Positions 8,582 to 17,611 of a stretch of 64,000 nt of DNA are shown here, one piece after another. The position numbers and the translations under genes are program-made. The stretch comes from Sporocytophaga myxococcoides. Its GTDB lineage: Bacteria > Bacteroidota > Bacteroidia > Cytophagales > Cytophagaceae. Numbering within the stretch: the first letter of the stretch is position 1; each line of letters begins with the position of its first letter. The stretch spans positions 652,384 to 716,383 of the forward strand of contig NZ_BBLT01000002.1 of assembly GCF_000775915.1 (NCBI RefSeq), read 5' to 3'. Under the pieces are notes generated by a model, which was given only the letters and a program-made list of their open reading frames with translations, had not been told where the DNA came from and made no database searches.

Positions 8582-11500
8582 ATGAGAGTAAAATTTTTAT
8601 TGTTTCTGTTCGTAATCACAGGATTAAATTTAGTTAAAGCGCAAACTGTCAGGACTTTTGCAGGAAGCGGAGTAGATGGAACTGCGGATGGAGTAAGTAT
8701 AGCTGCTTCTTTTGGCAATTACATTTCTGGTTTGGCTAAAGATGCAGCCGGAAATATTTATGTAGTTGATTATTACAATCATAAAATCAGAAAAATAACT
8801 CCGGCCGGTATAGTAACTACCCTGGCAGGTAGTGGCTCACTTGGAAGTGCGGATGGAATGGGTATAGCTGCTTCTTTTAATTTCCCTACCGGTATAGTCT
8901 TAGATGCTGCAGGTAATATTTATATTACAGATAGCGGAAACCATAAAATCAGGAAGATAACACCCGGTGGTGTTGTAAGTACCTTTGCTGGCTCAGGAGA
9001 CTGGAGGCCATTAGGCGATGATGGTTTGGGTACTTCTGCTTCCTTCGATAATCCGAAAGGCATAACCATTGATGCATCCGGTAATCTGTATGTTGCTGAT
9101 ATGATGAATAGAAAAATCAGAAAAATCACCCCTGCTGGTATGGTCACAACATTGGCAGGAAATACTAAACTAATGGGCTCTACCGATGGTCAGGGGGCTA
9201 CGGTTTCTTTTTCTGAACCACAAGGTATAGCTGTTGATGCTTCAGGTAACGTTTTTATGACGGATGCTTCAATTCACAAAGTCAGAAAAATCACTCCTAC
9301 AGGTGTCGTGAGTACTTTTGCAGGTTCAGGTAATATGGGCAGTGCAGATGGTGCAGGGACTTCTGCTTCTTTTAATAACCCAAGGAATATTACAATTGAC
9401 GCCTCAGGAAATCTTTATATAGCTGATTTAGGGAATAATAAAATCAGGAAAATAACGCCTTCAGGTGTGGTATCAACCTATGCAGGTACAGGGATTTCCG
9501 GTGACGCAGATCTTGGGATTGCATCAGCAACATTTAAGGCAGTCGGTGGACTATTATTTGATGCTTCTGGTGTCATGTATATCGGAGATGCAAGAAAAGT
9601 CAGAAGAGTTGTAAAGTTGACGCCTCAGACTATTTCAGGTCATATCAATATAAGCAAAGTTGCGACAACGGCTCCATTTAATTTAACTGCGACAGCCAGT
9701 TCAGGATTGGACATAACTTACACTTCATCGAATCCTTCAGTCGCAACTGTTGCAGGAAACACAGTAACGATAGTGGGGGTAGGCAGTACTATTATTACAG
9801 CATCACAATTAGGAAGCAATACATATGAAGAGGCTGCAACTGTTACTGCTACGCTTACTGTAACCAAAGCTTCACAAACTATTTCTGGTTTGACAGATAT
9901 GACGAAATTAAGCAACGTAAACTCCTTCGAATTAAGTGCCGTATCAAGTTCGGGACTTCCTGTGAGTTATACATCTTCGAATCTTTCGGTTGCCAGTATC
10001 TCGGGTTCCAAAGTAATCATATGGGGCATTGGTACCGCTGTGATTACAGCTTCTCAAGGAGGTAATGATATTTACCTGCCTGCTGCGAACATCTCTGCAA
10101 ACCTGACTATTAAAGCAAGTGGCCTTTCTCAGGAAATCTCAGGATTGAATCAAATGGACAAACTTACTACCGACCTTCCATTTGATCTCACAGCGACAGC
10201 TAGTTCAGGATTGCCTTTAACTTATACCTCTTCCAATCCTGCGGTTGCAATCATTTCAGGGAATAAAGTAACAATAGTCGGAGTTGGAAGAACCAGAATC
10301 ACTGCTACACAGACAGGTAATGAAACTTTTACTTCAGTAAGCACCAGTGCAGAACTTTTTGTAACTAAAGTTGCGCAAAGTATATCTGGCCTTTCCAATA
10401 TTAATAAGACTACTATCGAAGCGCCATTTTCTTTAAGTGCGACAGCAAGTTCAGGATTGGCCGTAAACTATACCTCCTCAGATACGAGGGTTGCAACCAT
10501 TTCAGGAAGTACAGTAACAATTGTGGGAGCAGGGTCAGTATCGATCACAGCCTCTCAGGCAGGAAATGGTACTTATAACGCCGCAGCTAATGTTATTGCC
10601 TACTTAAATGTAAATAAGGCCACTCAAACCATTTCCGGGCTTTCAAATTTAGATAAAATGCTTACGGACGCTTCGTTCAGTCTTAATGCAACAGCTAGCT
10701 CTGGATTACCTGTAACCTATGGTTTATCTAATACTTCGGTTGCAAGGATCTCCGGAAATGTGATAACTATCATTGGGCCGGGTACGGTAACGATTACGGC
10801 ATCACAAGCAGGCAATAGTATCTATGAAGCCGCCTGGACAGTTTCAGCGGTATTAACAGTTGGAGGTGGCGGTGCAAATACTACTCAAATACTTTCGTAT
10901 TTGTATGATATGAATAGACTTACTACAACGCCACCATTTGCTCTCGATGTGACAGCGACTTCAGGGTTACCAGTAAGTTTTGTATCTTCCAATTCGGCGG
11001 TAGCAACTATTTCCGGAAATATTTTAACGATAGTAGGGGCAGGAACTACAACAATAACTGCTTCACAAGCGGGTAACGATAAATATATGCCTGCTCCAAG
11101 TCAAACAGCAACATTAACAGTTACTAAGGCAAAACAATATATCGAAGGAACCTTGTATTATCCTAAAGTTGCTTCTGATGCTCCGTTTACACTGGATGCT
11201 GTAGCTACTTCAGGTTTACCTCTTACCTTTACCGCTATACATCCGTCTGTGGCTAGTGTATCAGGAAATACAGTAACTATTTTAAAAGCAGGGGGAGCGT
11301 TGTTTGAAGTTACACAAGAGGGTAATGGAATATATGAACCTGCGAGGAATGAGATCTATGTATACACAACCAAAGCAACCCAGACTATATCTGGATTATC
11401 GAACATGAACAAAGGAATTTCAGATGCCCCGTTTACCCTTACAGGAAAATCAAGTTCTGGATTACCACTTACATATTCAATATCCGATCCCTATGTGGCA

Positions 11501-13120
11501 TCAGTCTCAGGAAATACTATAACCATTCACGGCGCCGGCGAGGTTATCATAACAGCATCTCAGAGCGGTAATGATACCTATAAAGCAGCAAGCGAAGTAT
11601 CCGTGATATTAAAGATTGCAAAAGGCACTCAAACTATTACCGGACTTGCCAATATGACTAAAAGTTTATCCGAAGAGCGTTTTGATTTAAATGCTAAATC
11701 AAGTTCAGGATTGGATGTACAATACACTTCTTCCAACCCGTCTGTAGCTACCATTTACGGAAATACGGTAACAATTAAAGGTGTAGGATCTACAACTATT
11801 TCGGCTAACCAGGATGGCAGACATTGGTATTATGGATACATGTATCATGAAGCTCCAACGGTTACTGCAACTTTGACCGTAACAAAGGGTTCACAAAGTA
11901 TATCTTGGCTTGCCAATATGAACAGATTAATTACGGATGCTTCTTTCTTTTCTCTGTATGCAGAAGCAAGTTCAGGTTTGGAAGTAACTTATACTTCATC
12001 CAACCCGGCAGTAGCAATCATTGAAGAAAATGTTGTGTATGTTACTGGACCCGGTACAGCTATCATTACTGCTTCACAGGCCGGTAACGGCATGTACAAT
12101 GCGGCTACTAGTGTCTCAAAGACCTTAACCGTTAGTAAAATAGCTCAAAGTATCACTGGTCTGGCAGACATAAATAAAATTGCAACTGATGCTCCGTTCA
12201 GTTTGAATGCAAAATCAAGTTCCGGACTGGCGGTGACTTACACCTCTTCGAATCCGTCAGTTGCCACTGTTTCTGGTAATAATATTACCATTGTCGGAGT
12301 TGGTATTACCGTTATTACAGCGTCACAGGTTGGCAATAGCTCGTATCTGCCAGCTGAGAGTGTAAAAGTAAATCTGACCGTTGGTAAAGCGTTCCAAAGC
12401 ATTTCAGGCTTAGCTGATATCAATAAAATTGCTACTGATTTACCTTTTAGCCTAAATGCCGAAGCAAGTTCTGGATTAGCAGTAAGTTATGCTTCATCCA
12501 ACCCGTCTGTTGCAACTATAGTAGGAAACAAGGTGACCATTGTGGGGGCTGGTACAACCGTTATTACGGCCTCACAAACAGGTAATGATATATATCCGGC
12601 AGCAGCTAGTATTTCTGCAACCCTGACAGTAAAGAAAGCTTCTCAAAGTCTTTCTGGTATAACAGATATAAACAAAGTGTCAACAGATTTACCATTTGGT
12701 TTGAATGCTAAGGCCAGTTCAAGTTTGGGTGTAACTTATACTTCATCCAGTCCATCGGTTGCAACCATTTCAGGTAATACTGTAACCATTAAGGGAGCGG
12801 GTACCACAATTATTACTGTCTCCCAAGCTGGGAATGGGATTTACGAAGCTGCCCCGAGCATTAACATTACTATGACTGTAGAGGCTGTGACTTCCTTGAA
12901 TGATGATATCAAAGATACAAGAAACGTTAATGTATTTGATAATGGAAATTCAGCGATTGTTATCGAAGGTGAAGTAGAAAACATTAATGTATTTGATGGT
13001 TCAGGTAAATTGATTTATTCAGGGGCATCCAAACAAATTTCAGTTTCCCAGCATGGATTGTACGTTGTAAAAATTCATAACAAAGCTGATCTGCTTATAA
13101 AAAAGGTAATTATTAGATAA
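8582..13120 (+). CDS. Giant T9SS protein: NHL repeats plus 13 Ig-like repeats
   Basis: A 1512-residue surface or secreted protein. Residues 1-21 are a signal peptide (LLFLFVITGLNLVKAQ). Residues about 24-345 hold six NHL repeats of about 54 residues (pattern G-N-I/L-Y-V-A-D-x-x-N-H-K-I-R-K-I-T-P), predicted to close into a beta-propeller. Residues about 353-1435 contain 13 tandem Ig-like (BIG2-type) repeats of 80-90 residues. Each opens with a QxISGL-like strand, contains ASSGLxVxYTSSNPSVA, and ends TITASQxGNxxYxxA. The last 75 residues resemble a short T9SS sorting domain ending VIIR. Such architectures are typical of Bacteroidota adhesins or exported scaffold proteins. The DNA repeats diverge enough to argue for old duplication. 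Confidence 0.88.
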   Translation: MRVKFLLFLFVITGLNLVKAQTVRTFAGSGVDGTADGVSIAASFGNYISGLAKDAAGNIYVVDYYNHKIRKITPAGIVTTLAGSGSLGSADGMGIAASFNFPTGIVLDAAGNIYITDSGNHKIRKITPGGVVSTFAGSGDWRPLGDDGLGTSASFDNPKGITIDASGNLYVADMMNRKIRKITPAGMVTTLAGNTKLMGSTDGQGATVSFSEPQGIAVDASGNVFMTDASIHKVRKITPTGVVSTFAGSGNMGSADGAGTSASFNNPRNITIDASGNLYIADLGNNKIRKITPSGVVSTYAGTGISGDADLGIASATFKAVGGLLFDASGVMYIGDARKVRRVVKLTPQTISGHINISKVATTAPFNLTATASSGLDITYTSSNPSVATVAGNTVTIVGVGSTIITASQLGSNTYEEAATVTATLTVTKASQTISGLTDMTKLSNVNSFELSAVSSSGLPVSYTSSNLSVASISGSKVIIWGIGTAVITASQGGNDIYLPAANISANLTIKASGLSQEISGLNQMDKLTTDLPFDLTATASSGLPLTYTSSNPAVAIISGNKVTIVGVGRTRITATQTGNETFTSVSTSAELFVTKVAQSISGLSNINKTTIEAPFSLSATASSGLAVNYTSSDTRVATISGSTVTIVGAGSVSITASQAGNGTYNAAANVIAYLNVNKATQTISGLSNLDKMLTDASFSLNATASSGLPVTYGLSNTSVARISGNVITIIGPGTVTITASQAGNSIYEAAWTVSAVLTVGGGGANTTQILSYLYDMNRLTTTPPFALDVTATSGLPVSFVSSNSAVATISGNILTIVGAGTTTITASQAGNDKYMPAPSQTATLTVTKAKQYIEGTLYYPKVASDAPFTLDAVATSGLPLTFTAIHPSVASVSGNTVTILKAGGALFEVTQEGNGIYEPARNEIYVYTTKATQTISGLSNMNKGISDAPFTLTGKSSSGLPLTYSISDPYVASVSGNTITIHGAGEVIITASQSGNDTYKAASEVSVILKIAKGTQTITGLANMTKSLSEERFDLNAKSSSGLDVQYTSSNPSVATIYGNTVTIKGVGSTTISANQDGRHWYYGYMYHEAPTVTATLTVTKGSQSISWLANMNRLITDASFFSLYAEASSGLEVTYTSSNPAVAIIEENVVYVTGPGTAIITASQAGNGMYNAATSVSKTLTVSKIAQSITGLADINKIATDAPFSLNAKSSSGLAVTYTSSNPSVATVSGNNITIVGVGITVITASQVGNSSYLPAESVKVNLTVGKAFQSISGLADINKIATDLPFSLNAEASSGLAVSYASSNPSVATIVGNKVTIVGAGTTVITASQTGNDIYPAAASISATLTVKKASQSLSGITDINKVSTDLPFGLNAKASSSLGVTYTSSSPSVATISGNTVTIKGAGTTIITVSQAGNGIYEAAPSINITMTVEAVTSLNDDIKDTRNVNVFDNGNSAIVIEGEVENINVFDGSGKLIYSGASKQISVSQHGLYVVKIHNKADLLIKKVIIR

Positions 13121-13157
13121 TCAGTAGTTAATTTTGTTTAAGAGTTAGAATAGATTG

Positions 13158-13186
13158 ATAGCCCCGATTTTAGGGGCTATTTTTTT
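13158..13186 (+). terminator. Rho-independent terminator
   Basis: A perfect 8-bp stem (ATAGCCCC / GGGGCTAT) with a 7-base loop is followed directly by six T residues, 37 bases after the stop of the Ig-repeat gene. Confidence 0.92.
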
Positions 13187-13416
13187 GTGAAAGGAGTTAA
13201 AGATTTGTTTTTTTTAGATGTTGGTACTTAGTGATATACTATAAGATGTATCTCAATCTTTGCAAAGCTCATCTCATTAAATGTTTCAGCCGAGGATTAA
13301 TCCTGAGTTTTTTAGGAGGGATTGAATTTTTCAAAGGCTACTGACATAATGCTGTCACCTGTCCCCCTTTTCTTTGTATCATCATTAAACATTTAATAAC
13401 TAAAACTTTTAGACAC

Positions 13417-13902
13417 ATGGAAAATATAGTAGTTAAAAATCAGGAAGTTGTAATCAGTGTAAACCAGCTTTTAGGTCAGTGGCAGGGTCATCGCAGATTA
13501 ACACGTCGAGTTATTGAAGCTTTTCCTGAAGACAAATTATTTAATTATTCCATCGGAGGCATGCGTACCTTTTCTGCTCTCGTTATGGAAATGATTGAAA
13601 TAGCTTATCCAGGGGTACAAGGACTGATCGATGGGAACTGGAAAGATGAGGTGAAAGAACAACCCAAAACTAAAGAAGAGCTTCTTCACCTGTGGGATGT
13701 GTTAACAGAAAGGATTGACAGATTATGGCCGCTGATCCCGATTGAAAGATTTCAGACTGTAGAGGCCGCCTTTGGAATGTATGAAGATGCCTTATATTCT
13801 ACAGTTTTGTATTTTATTGATAATGAAATCCACCACAGAGGGCAAGGGTATGTTTATCTTAGGTCATTGGGAATTGAGCCTCCTGCATTTTACGAAAGAT
13901 AA
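13417..13902 (+). CDS. DinB-superfamily protein
   Basis: A 161-residue four-helix DinB/YfiT-like protein. Residues 10-35 form the first helix (NQLLGQWQGHRRLTRRVIEAF), FPEDKLFNYSIGGMRTFSALV follows, and the late motif DNEIHHRGQGYVYLRSLGI near residues 136-153 contains the paired His typical of the DinB metal site. Family members bind divalent metals or act as thiol-dependent transferases, and many are stress-linked with unknown substrates. No signal peptide is seen. It heads a group of three small same-strand genes (with the SRPBCC and ABM-like genes) that may share transcription, although 76 bases separate it from the next. Confidence 0.88.
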   Translation: MENIVVKNQEVVISVNQLLGQWQGHRRLTRRVIEAFPEDKLFNYSIGGMRTFSALVMEMIEIAYPGVQGLIDGNWKDEVKEQPKTKEELLHLWDVLTERIDRLWPLIPIERFQTVEAAFGMYEDALYSTVLYFIDNEIHHRGQGYVYLRSLGIEPPAFYER

Positions 13903-13978
13903 TTTGTAAGAAAATAATGAAGATATCCTAAAATTTATTTCTTTAGGGTATCTTTATTTAATTGATCTGAAACATTAT

Positions 13979-14398
13979 ATGGCAAAAGCAAAGGTTGTAG
14001 GAGAGACCAAAGATGCAGGATTCCAGTTTGGACTTAGGAAAACATTTCATAATTCTTTTGAAGAAGTATGGACTTTTATGTTTTCTTTAAATGGACTTAA
14101 CATTTGGCTTGGTTCTCTTGCTACTGAGTTATCAGAGAAACAGACCTATAAAACGAAAGAAGGCATAGAAGGGGCGATAAGACTTATAAAAGTATATTCG
14201 CATATAAGACTTACCTGGAAGAAAAAAGGATGGAATAATGTATCGCAACTTCAGGTAAGGGTTATGAATAATGAAGGAAAAACAGTAATAAGTTTTCATC
14301 ATGATCATTTATCTGATGTCAATCAAAGAAATGAAATGAAAGACCATTGGAATAAAGTGATGGAAAAGATCTCAAAGGAGTTAGAAAAAAAATCTTAA
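13979..14398 (+). CDS. SRPBCC / AHSA1-like domain protein
   Basis: A 139-residue START-like (SRPBCC) protein close to the AHSA1 (activator of Hsp90 ATPase homologue 1) branch. The usual order is visible: LRKTFHNSFEEVWTFMFS at the first helix, a run of beta strands (IRLIKVYSHIRLTWKKKGW, then SQLQVRVMNNEGKTVISFHHDHL), and a long closing helix that ends HWNKVMEKISKELEKK. The fold binds hydrophobic ligands, and the ligand here is unknown. It is three bases ahead of the next gene, so cotranscription is very likely. Confidence 0.85.
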   Translation: MAKAKVVGETKDAGFQFGLRKTFHNSFEEVWTFMFSLNGLNIWLGSLATELSEKQTYKTKEGIEGAIRLIKVYSHIRLTWKKKGWNNVSQLQVRVMNNEGKTVISFHHDHLSDVNQRNEMKDHWNKVMEKISKELEKKS

Positions 14399-14401
14399 AA
14401 T

Positions 14402-14710
14402 ATGATTGTTGTTAAAGTTACTTATGCTGTAAAACCTGAGTTTGCAAGTAAAAACAGGGAAAACATTGCATTGTTTTTAGAGGATTTCAGTCAGTTAAAC
14501 CCAGAGGAATTTCGGTATAACGTATATGAAAGCGAAGATGGAAAGACCTTTATGCATTTATCTCACTATAGAAATGAAGAGATTCAGAAAGAACTGTTGA
14601 ACGTGCCATCATTTAAATCTTTTCAAAAGCAAAGAGACGAAAGTGGATTAGAAGTGGAGCCTAAGATAGAAGTTTTGAATATGGTGGGTGCGACACATCT
14701 GTTATTTTAA
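14402..14710 (+). CDS. ABM-like dimeric alpha/beta barrel protein
   Basis: A 102-residue protein with the ferredoxin-like ABM (antibiotic biosynthesis monooxygenase) pattern: an N-terminal strand IVVKVTYAVKPEF, a helix, a strand FRYNVYESEDGKTFMHLSHY, and a short second helix containing PSFKSFQKQRD. Such proteins dimerise into a barrel and include monooxygenases, haem-degrading enzymes and proteins of unknown role. No catalytic residue set is diagnostic here. Its start lies three bases after the SRPBCC stop. Confidence 0.72.
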   Translation: MIVVKVTYAVKPEFASKNRENIALFLEDFSQLNPEEFRYNVYESEDGKTFMHLSHYRNEEIQKELLNVPSFKSFQKQRDESGLEVEPKIEVLNMVGATHLLF

Positions 14711-14822
14711 GCTCTAATGGGATAGTTTATTGGAAAGATTAGATTATTAAAATGTTTTTTAAAGTTCAGTCAATCAGATTGATACCTTGTTGAAGGAGAT
14801 ACGCTAACCTCCTTTTGGCTTG

Positions 14823-14839
14823 ATACAATTAAATTGTAT
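14823..14839. promoter_or_regulatory. 17-base perfect palindrome upstream of a T9SS gene
   Basis: ATACAATT-A-AATTGTAT is a perfect 8-1-8 palindrome followed by ATTTTT, 71 bases before the ATG at 14911. It could be an operator, or a weak terminator for the upstream gene trio. Confidence 0.4.
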
Positions 14840-14910
14840 ATTTTTACATAAGCAATGCAGTTTTTGCATAATAGATTATAAGTTTTACTTTTTACTTTTA
14901 ATACATCCAG

Positions 14911-17490
14911 ATGAAACGAATCTTTTTCTTTTTGCTTTTCCTGTTTCCACTTTTGTCTAATGCTCAGATGAATACTTGGGAACGTGTTCATGGTGCTGAA
15001 ATTAATCATCCTTTTAAGGACTTTATACTTCCGGATCCATATATAGATAGTCTTGGTAATAAATGGGTTCTTAATATTCAGGGTGAAAAAATTTTGTGGA
15101 AGATAAAATGAACGGATACGACTAAGTTTGGAAATTTTCCCGATGGGAGTTTTACTTTAGGTGGTTTTTTTAATGGTACTGCTATTCTTCACGGATATTC
15201 AGGATCACCAGAAAAAGGATACACCAACTATATGGGTTATTGTGACGGAACAACCCTGACCTTTTATTCGGAATCAGTCATGAGAGATGTGTTGACATCA
15301 GCATCCACCTTTATAGGGGTATTTCGAACTAATAACTATATATGGATATGCAAGCCGGATAGATTAATTCGTTTTGACAAAGTAAACTCATTTAAAGAAT
15401 ATACTCTGGCAGAACATCTGACTGAAGGCAATATGGGACAAATTATATCAAGGGATGATTACTTGATCATTTTTATGGACAGAGTGCCATACATTTATAG
15501 AGATGCTGAAGATGTATGGGAAAAGTTATTGCCTGATGATCCGATTACTGGATATATACTTACAACTTCCAATGCAGTATAAATGATAGGAACCCAGAAT
15601 TCCTACAGATATATGTTACATTCGGATAGTCTGGAGACATACGACTTCGGTCCCACGCCTGACCTAGGGACACTTTCATCTATAGATGAATTTAATAAGG
15701 ACTTTTTTGCATATAGTTATACAAGAGGCCTTGTCGTGACATACAAAGGGGAAGTGTCAATTCATAAGTTTGCTGATTATGCAGGCGGTTATATCCTGGA
15801 TTATTACAATGAGTATGACTATTGGAGTAAAACCCTGGATAATGGTATATCTATGCTGACTGTTTCAGGAGGCGATGAAAATCGTAGTGAAGAATTGCAC
15901 TTCAGTTTTTATAATGGAGAGGTGAAGTTTGAGGGCAAAACAAGTATAAATAACTCCTTCTTATACAAACAGCACAATGGAGATAAATTTTACTATTACA
16001 CCACCTATGTCAAGCCTGGTGAAAGCTATGTGACAATGGTAAAAAATGAACAGGATACAACAAAGGTACGTTTGCCGGAGGAGTTCAAAGCCTCTGTAGT
16101 TCTTGCGGATTCCGGATATTTGTATCTGGCTGCGGATTATCCATACATCTGGCGTATGAACAGAAACCAGTATTTTATGAAAGGTATTTTGTTCTATGAT
16201 ACAAACCGGAATGGTATTAAAGATCCGGGAGAGGAGGGAATTAATAAGTATGCAATGGAGATAAAACCTGCAGGTATAAAAGTGTTTGCTGATCGCAATG
16301 GCTTCTTCAGTTTTGCTGCGGAACCAGGAGAACAATACATTCTTGAAATTCCTGCGGATTCTTTATTTGATTATGTATCCAAAGAGTTCCCCTATACACT
16401 TTCAGGATCAGAGATCAATATGATAGGTTTTACAGTTCGTAACTTTAAACCGGAAGTGAAGACAAATTTTTACCTTCCTTGGCCTCGTTGCAGCACTACA
16501 GAAGTGGCAAGGCTTAAAGTTGAAAATCCGGGAATACTATCTATTGAAAAAGTAAGGCTTACCCTTGTTGGAGATCCTCTGGCTGAAATTACATCAACAG
16601 AAGCGGTTGAAGCGAAAACAGATACGCTAATTTTTGAGATAGAAGATTTTGAATCATTTAATGATAAAACACTATCTTATGATATCACTTTTCCTGATTT
16701 TAACAGTGTAAATGCGATCTTAACCTTTAAGCTATTTGCTGAAATATTTTCATCAGGATCAGTGGTAAATACCTCTATTGACAGTTTAAGTACAATGGTA
16801 CGATGTGCTGTTGATCCTAATGATAAAGCAGTAACTCCAATAGGACTTTGGGATGATCATTTTACTCTGTTCAATACGACGCTTGATTATTTAATTCGTT
16901 TTGAAAATACCGGAAACGATACTGCATATACTGTTGCTATTCATGATACTCTTGATGTGAACCTGGATGCTTCAACACTTGAAGTTAAAGGATCATCTCA
17001 TGATGTAATTACAGAAGTTGATAAGGAGGGAAAAGTCATTTTTCACTTCGAAAATATCATGCTTCCTGATAGTACGACTAATAAAGAAAAAGCTCAGGGA
17101 TTTGTACGTTTTACTATAAAACCTAAAAAGAATATTTCAGAGATGACAGTCGTCAGAAATAAAGCAGGAATTGTCTTTGATAAAAATCCACCAGTTATTA
17201 CCAATGAAGTATTTAATACTTTTGTGAGCCAGTATCCGGTTGTTTCTTCTGTTGAAAGTCCTAAAGAAAGAATGCAGTTAATTTATCCTAATCCTGCAAG
17301 TACACTCATCAATATTAAAGGTGCTGAGGGAACTTATGTTGATATATATGATTTTACAGGAAAGCATGTTTCTCAATCAAAAGAACTAACTATTAATACT
17401 TCAGATTGGAAAAATGGACTTTACATTTTCCGGATATTTGATTCTAATGGAAAAGCTATAAGTATTGAGAAGGTACTTGTTGTGAAATAA
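14911..17490 (+). pseudogene. T9SS-secreted protein with two in-frame stops
   Basis: One continuous reading frame of 860 codons is interrupted by TGA at 15109-15111 and TAA at 15580-15582, with no frameshift. The pieces read on smoothly across both stops (WKIK-stop-TDTTKFGNF, then SNAV-stop-MIGTQNSYRY). The parts are: a signal peptide (FFFLLFLFPLLSNAQ), a propeller-like N-terminal half, an SdrD-B/CNA-like repeat (LFYDTNRNGIKDPGEEGI) near 16190, a DUF11-like conserved domain near 16860-17130 (LDYLIRFENTGNDTAYTV), and a type A T9SS sorting domain from LIYPNPAS to the end. TGA from TGG would restore Trp. The 1908-base 3' ORF has no signal peptide, so it is probably not exported alone. Likely a recently inactivated gene; readthrough or a sequencing error remain possible. 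Confidence 0.75.
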
Positions 17491-17528
17491 GAAGGATTAT
17501 AGGTTAAGCTCTTCAGATAATAAAAAAA

Positions 17529-17564
17529 AACCATTTTACGATAGTGTAAAATGGTTCTTTTTTT
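17529..17564. terminator. Bidirectional rho-independent terminator
   Basis: An 11-bp perfect stem (AACCATTTTAC / GTAAAATGGTT, loop GATAGT) is flanked by an A-run upstream and a T-run downstream. It can therefore serve both the plus-strand T9SS gene and the minus-strand EF-hand gene that converge here. Confidence 0.9.
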
Positions 17565-17611
17565 ATAAGTGAATTATAACTTCACCCCTCCATAACTTGT
17601 AAATATTGATT

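Noticed and set aside
9640..12890. CRISPR-like or satellite array suggested by regular 250-base spacing
   Set aside because: The periodicity comes from the Ig-like protein repeats. The DNA units are diverged and in frame.
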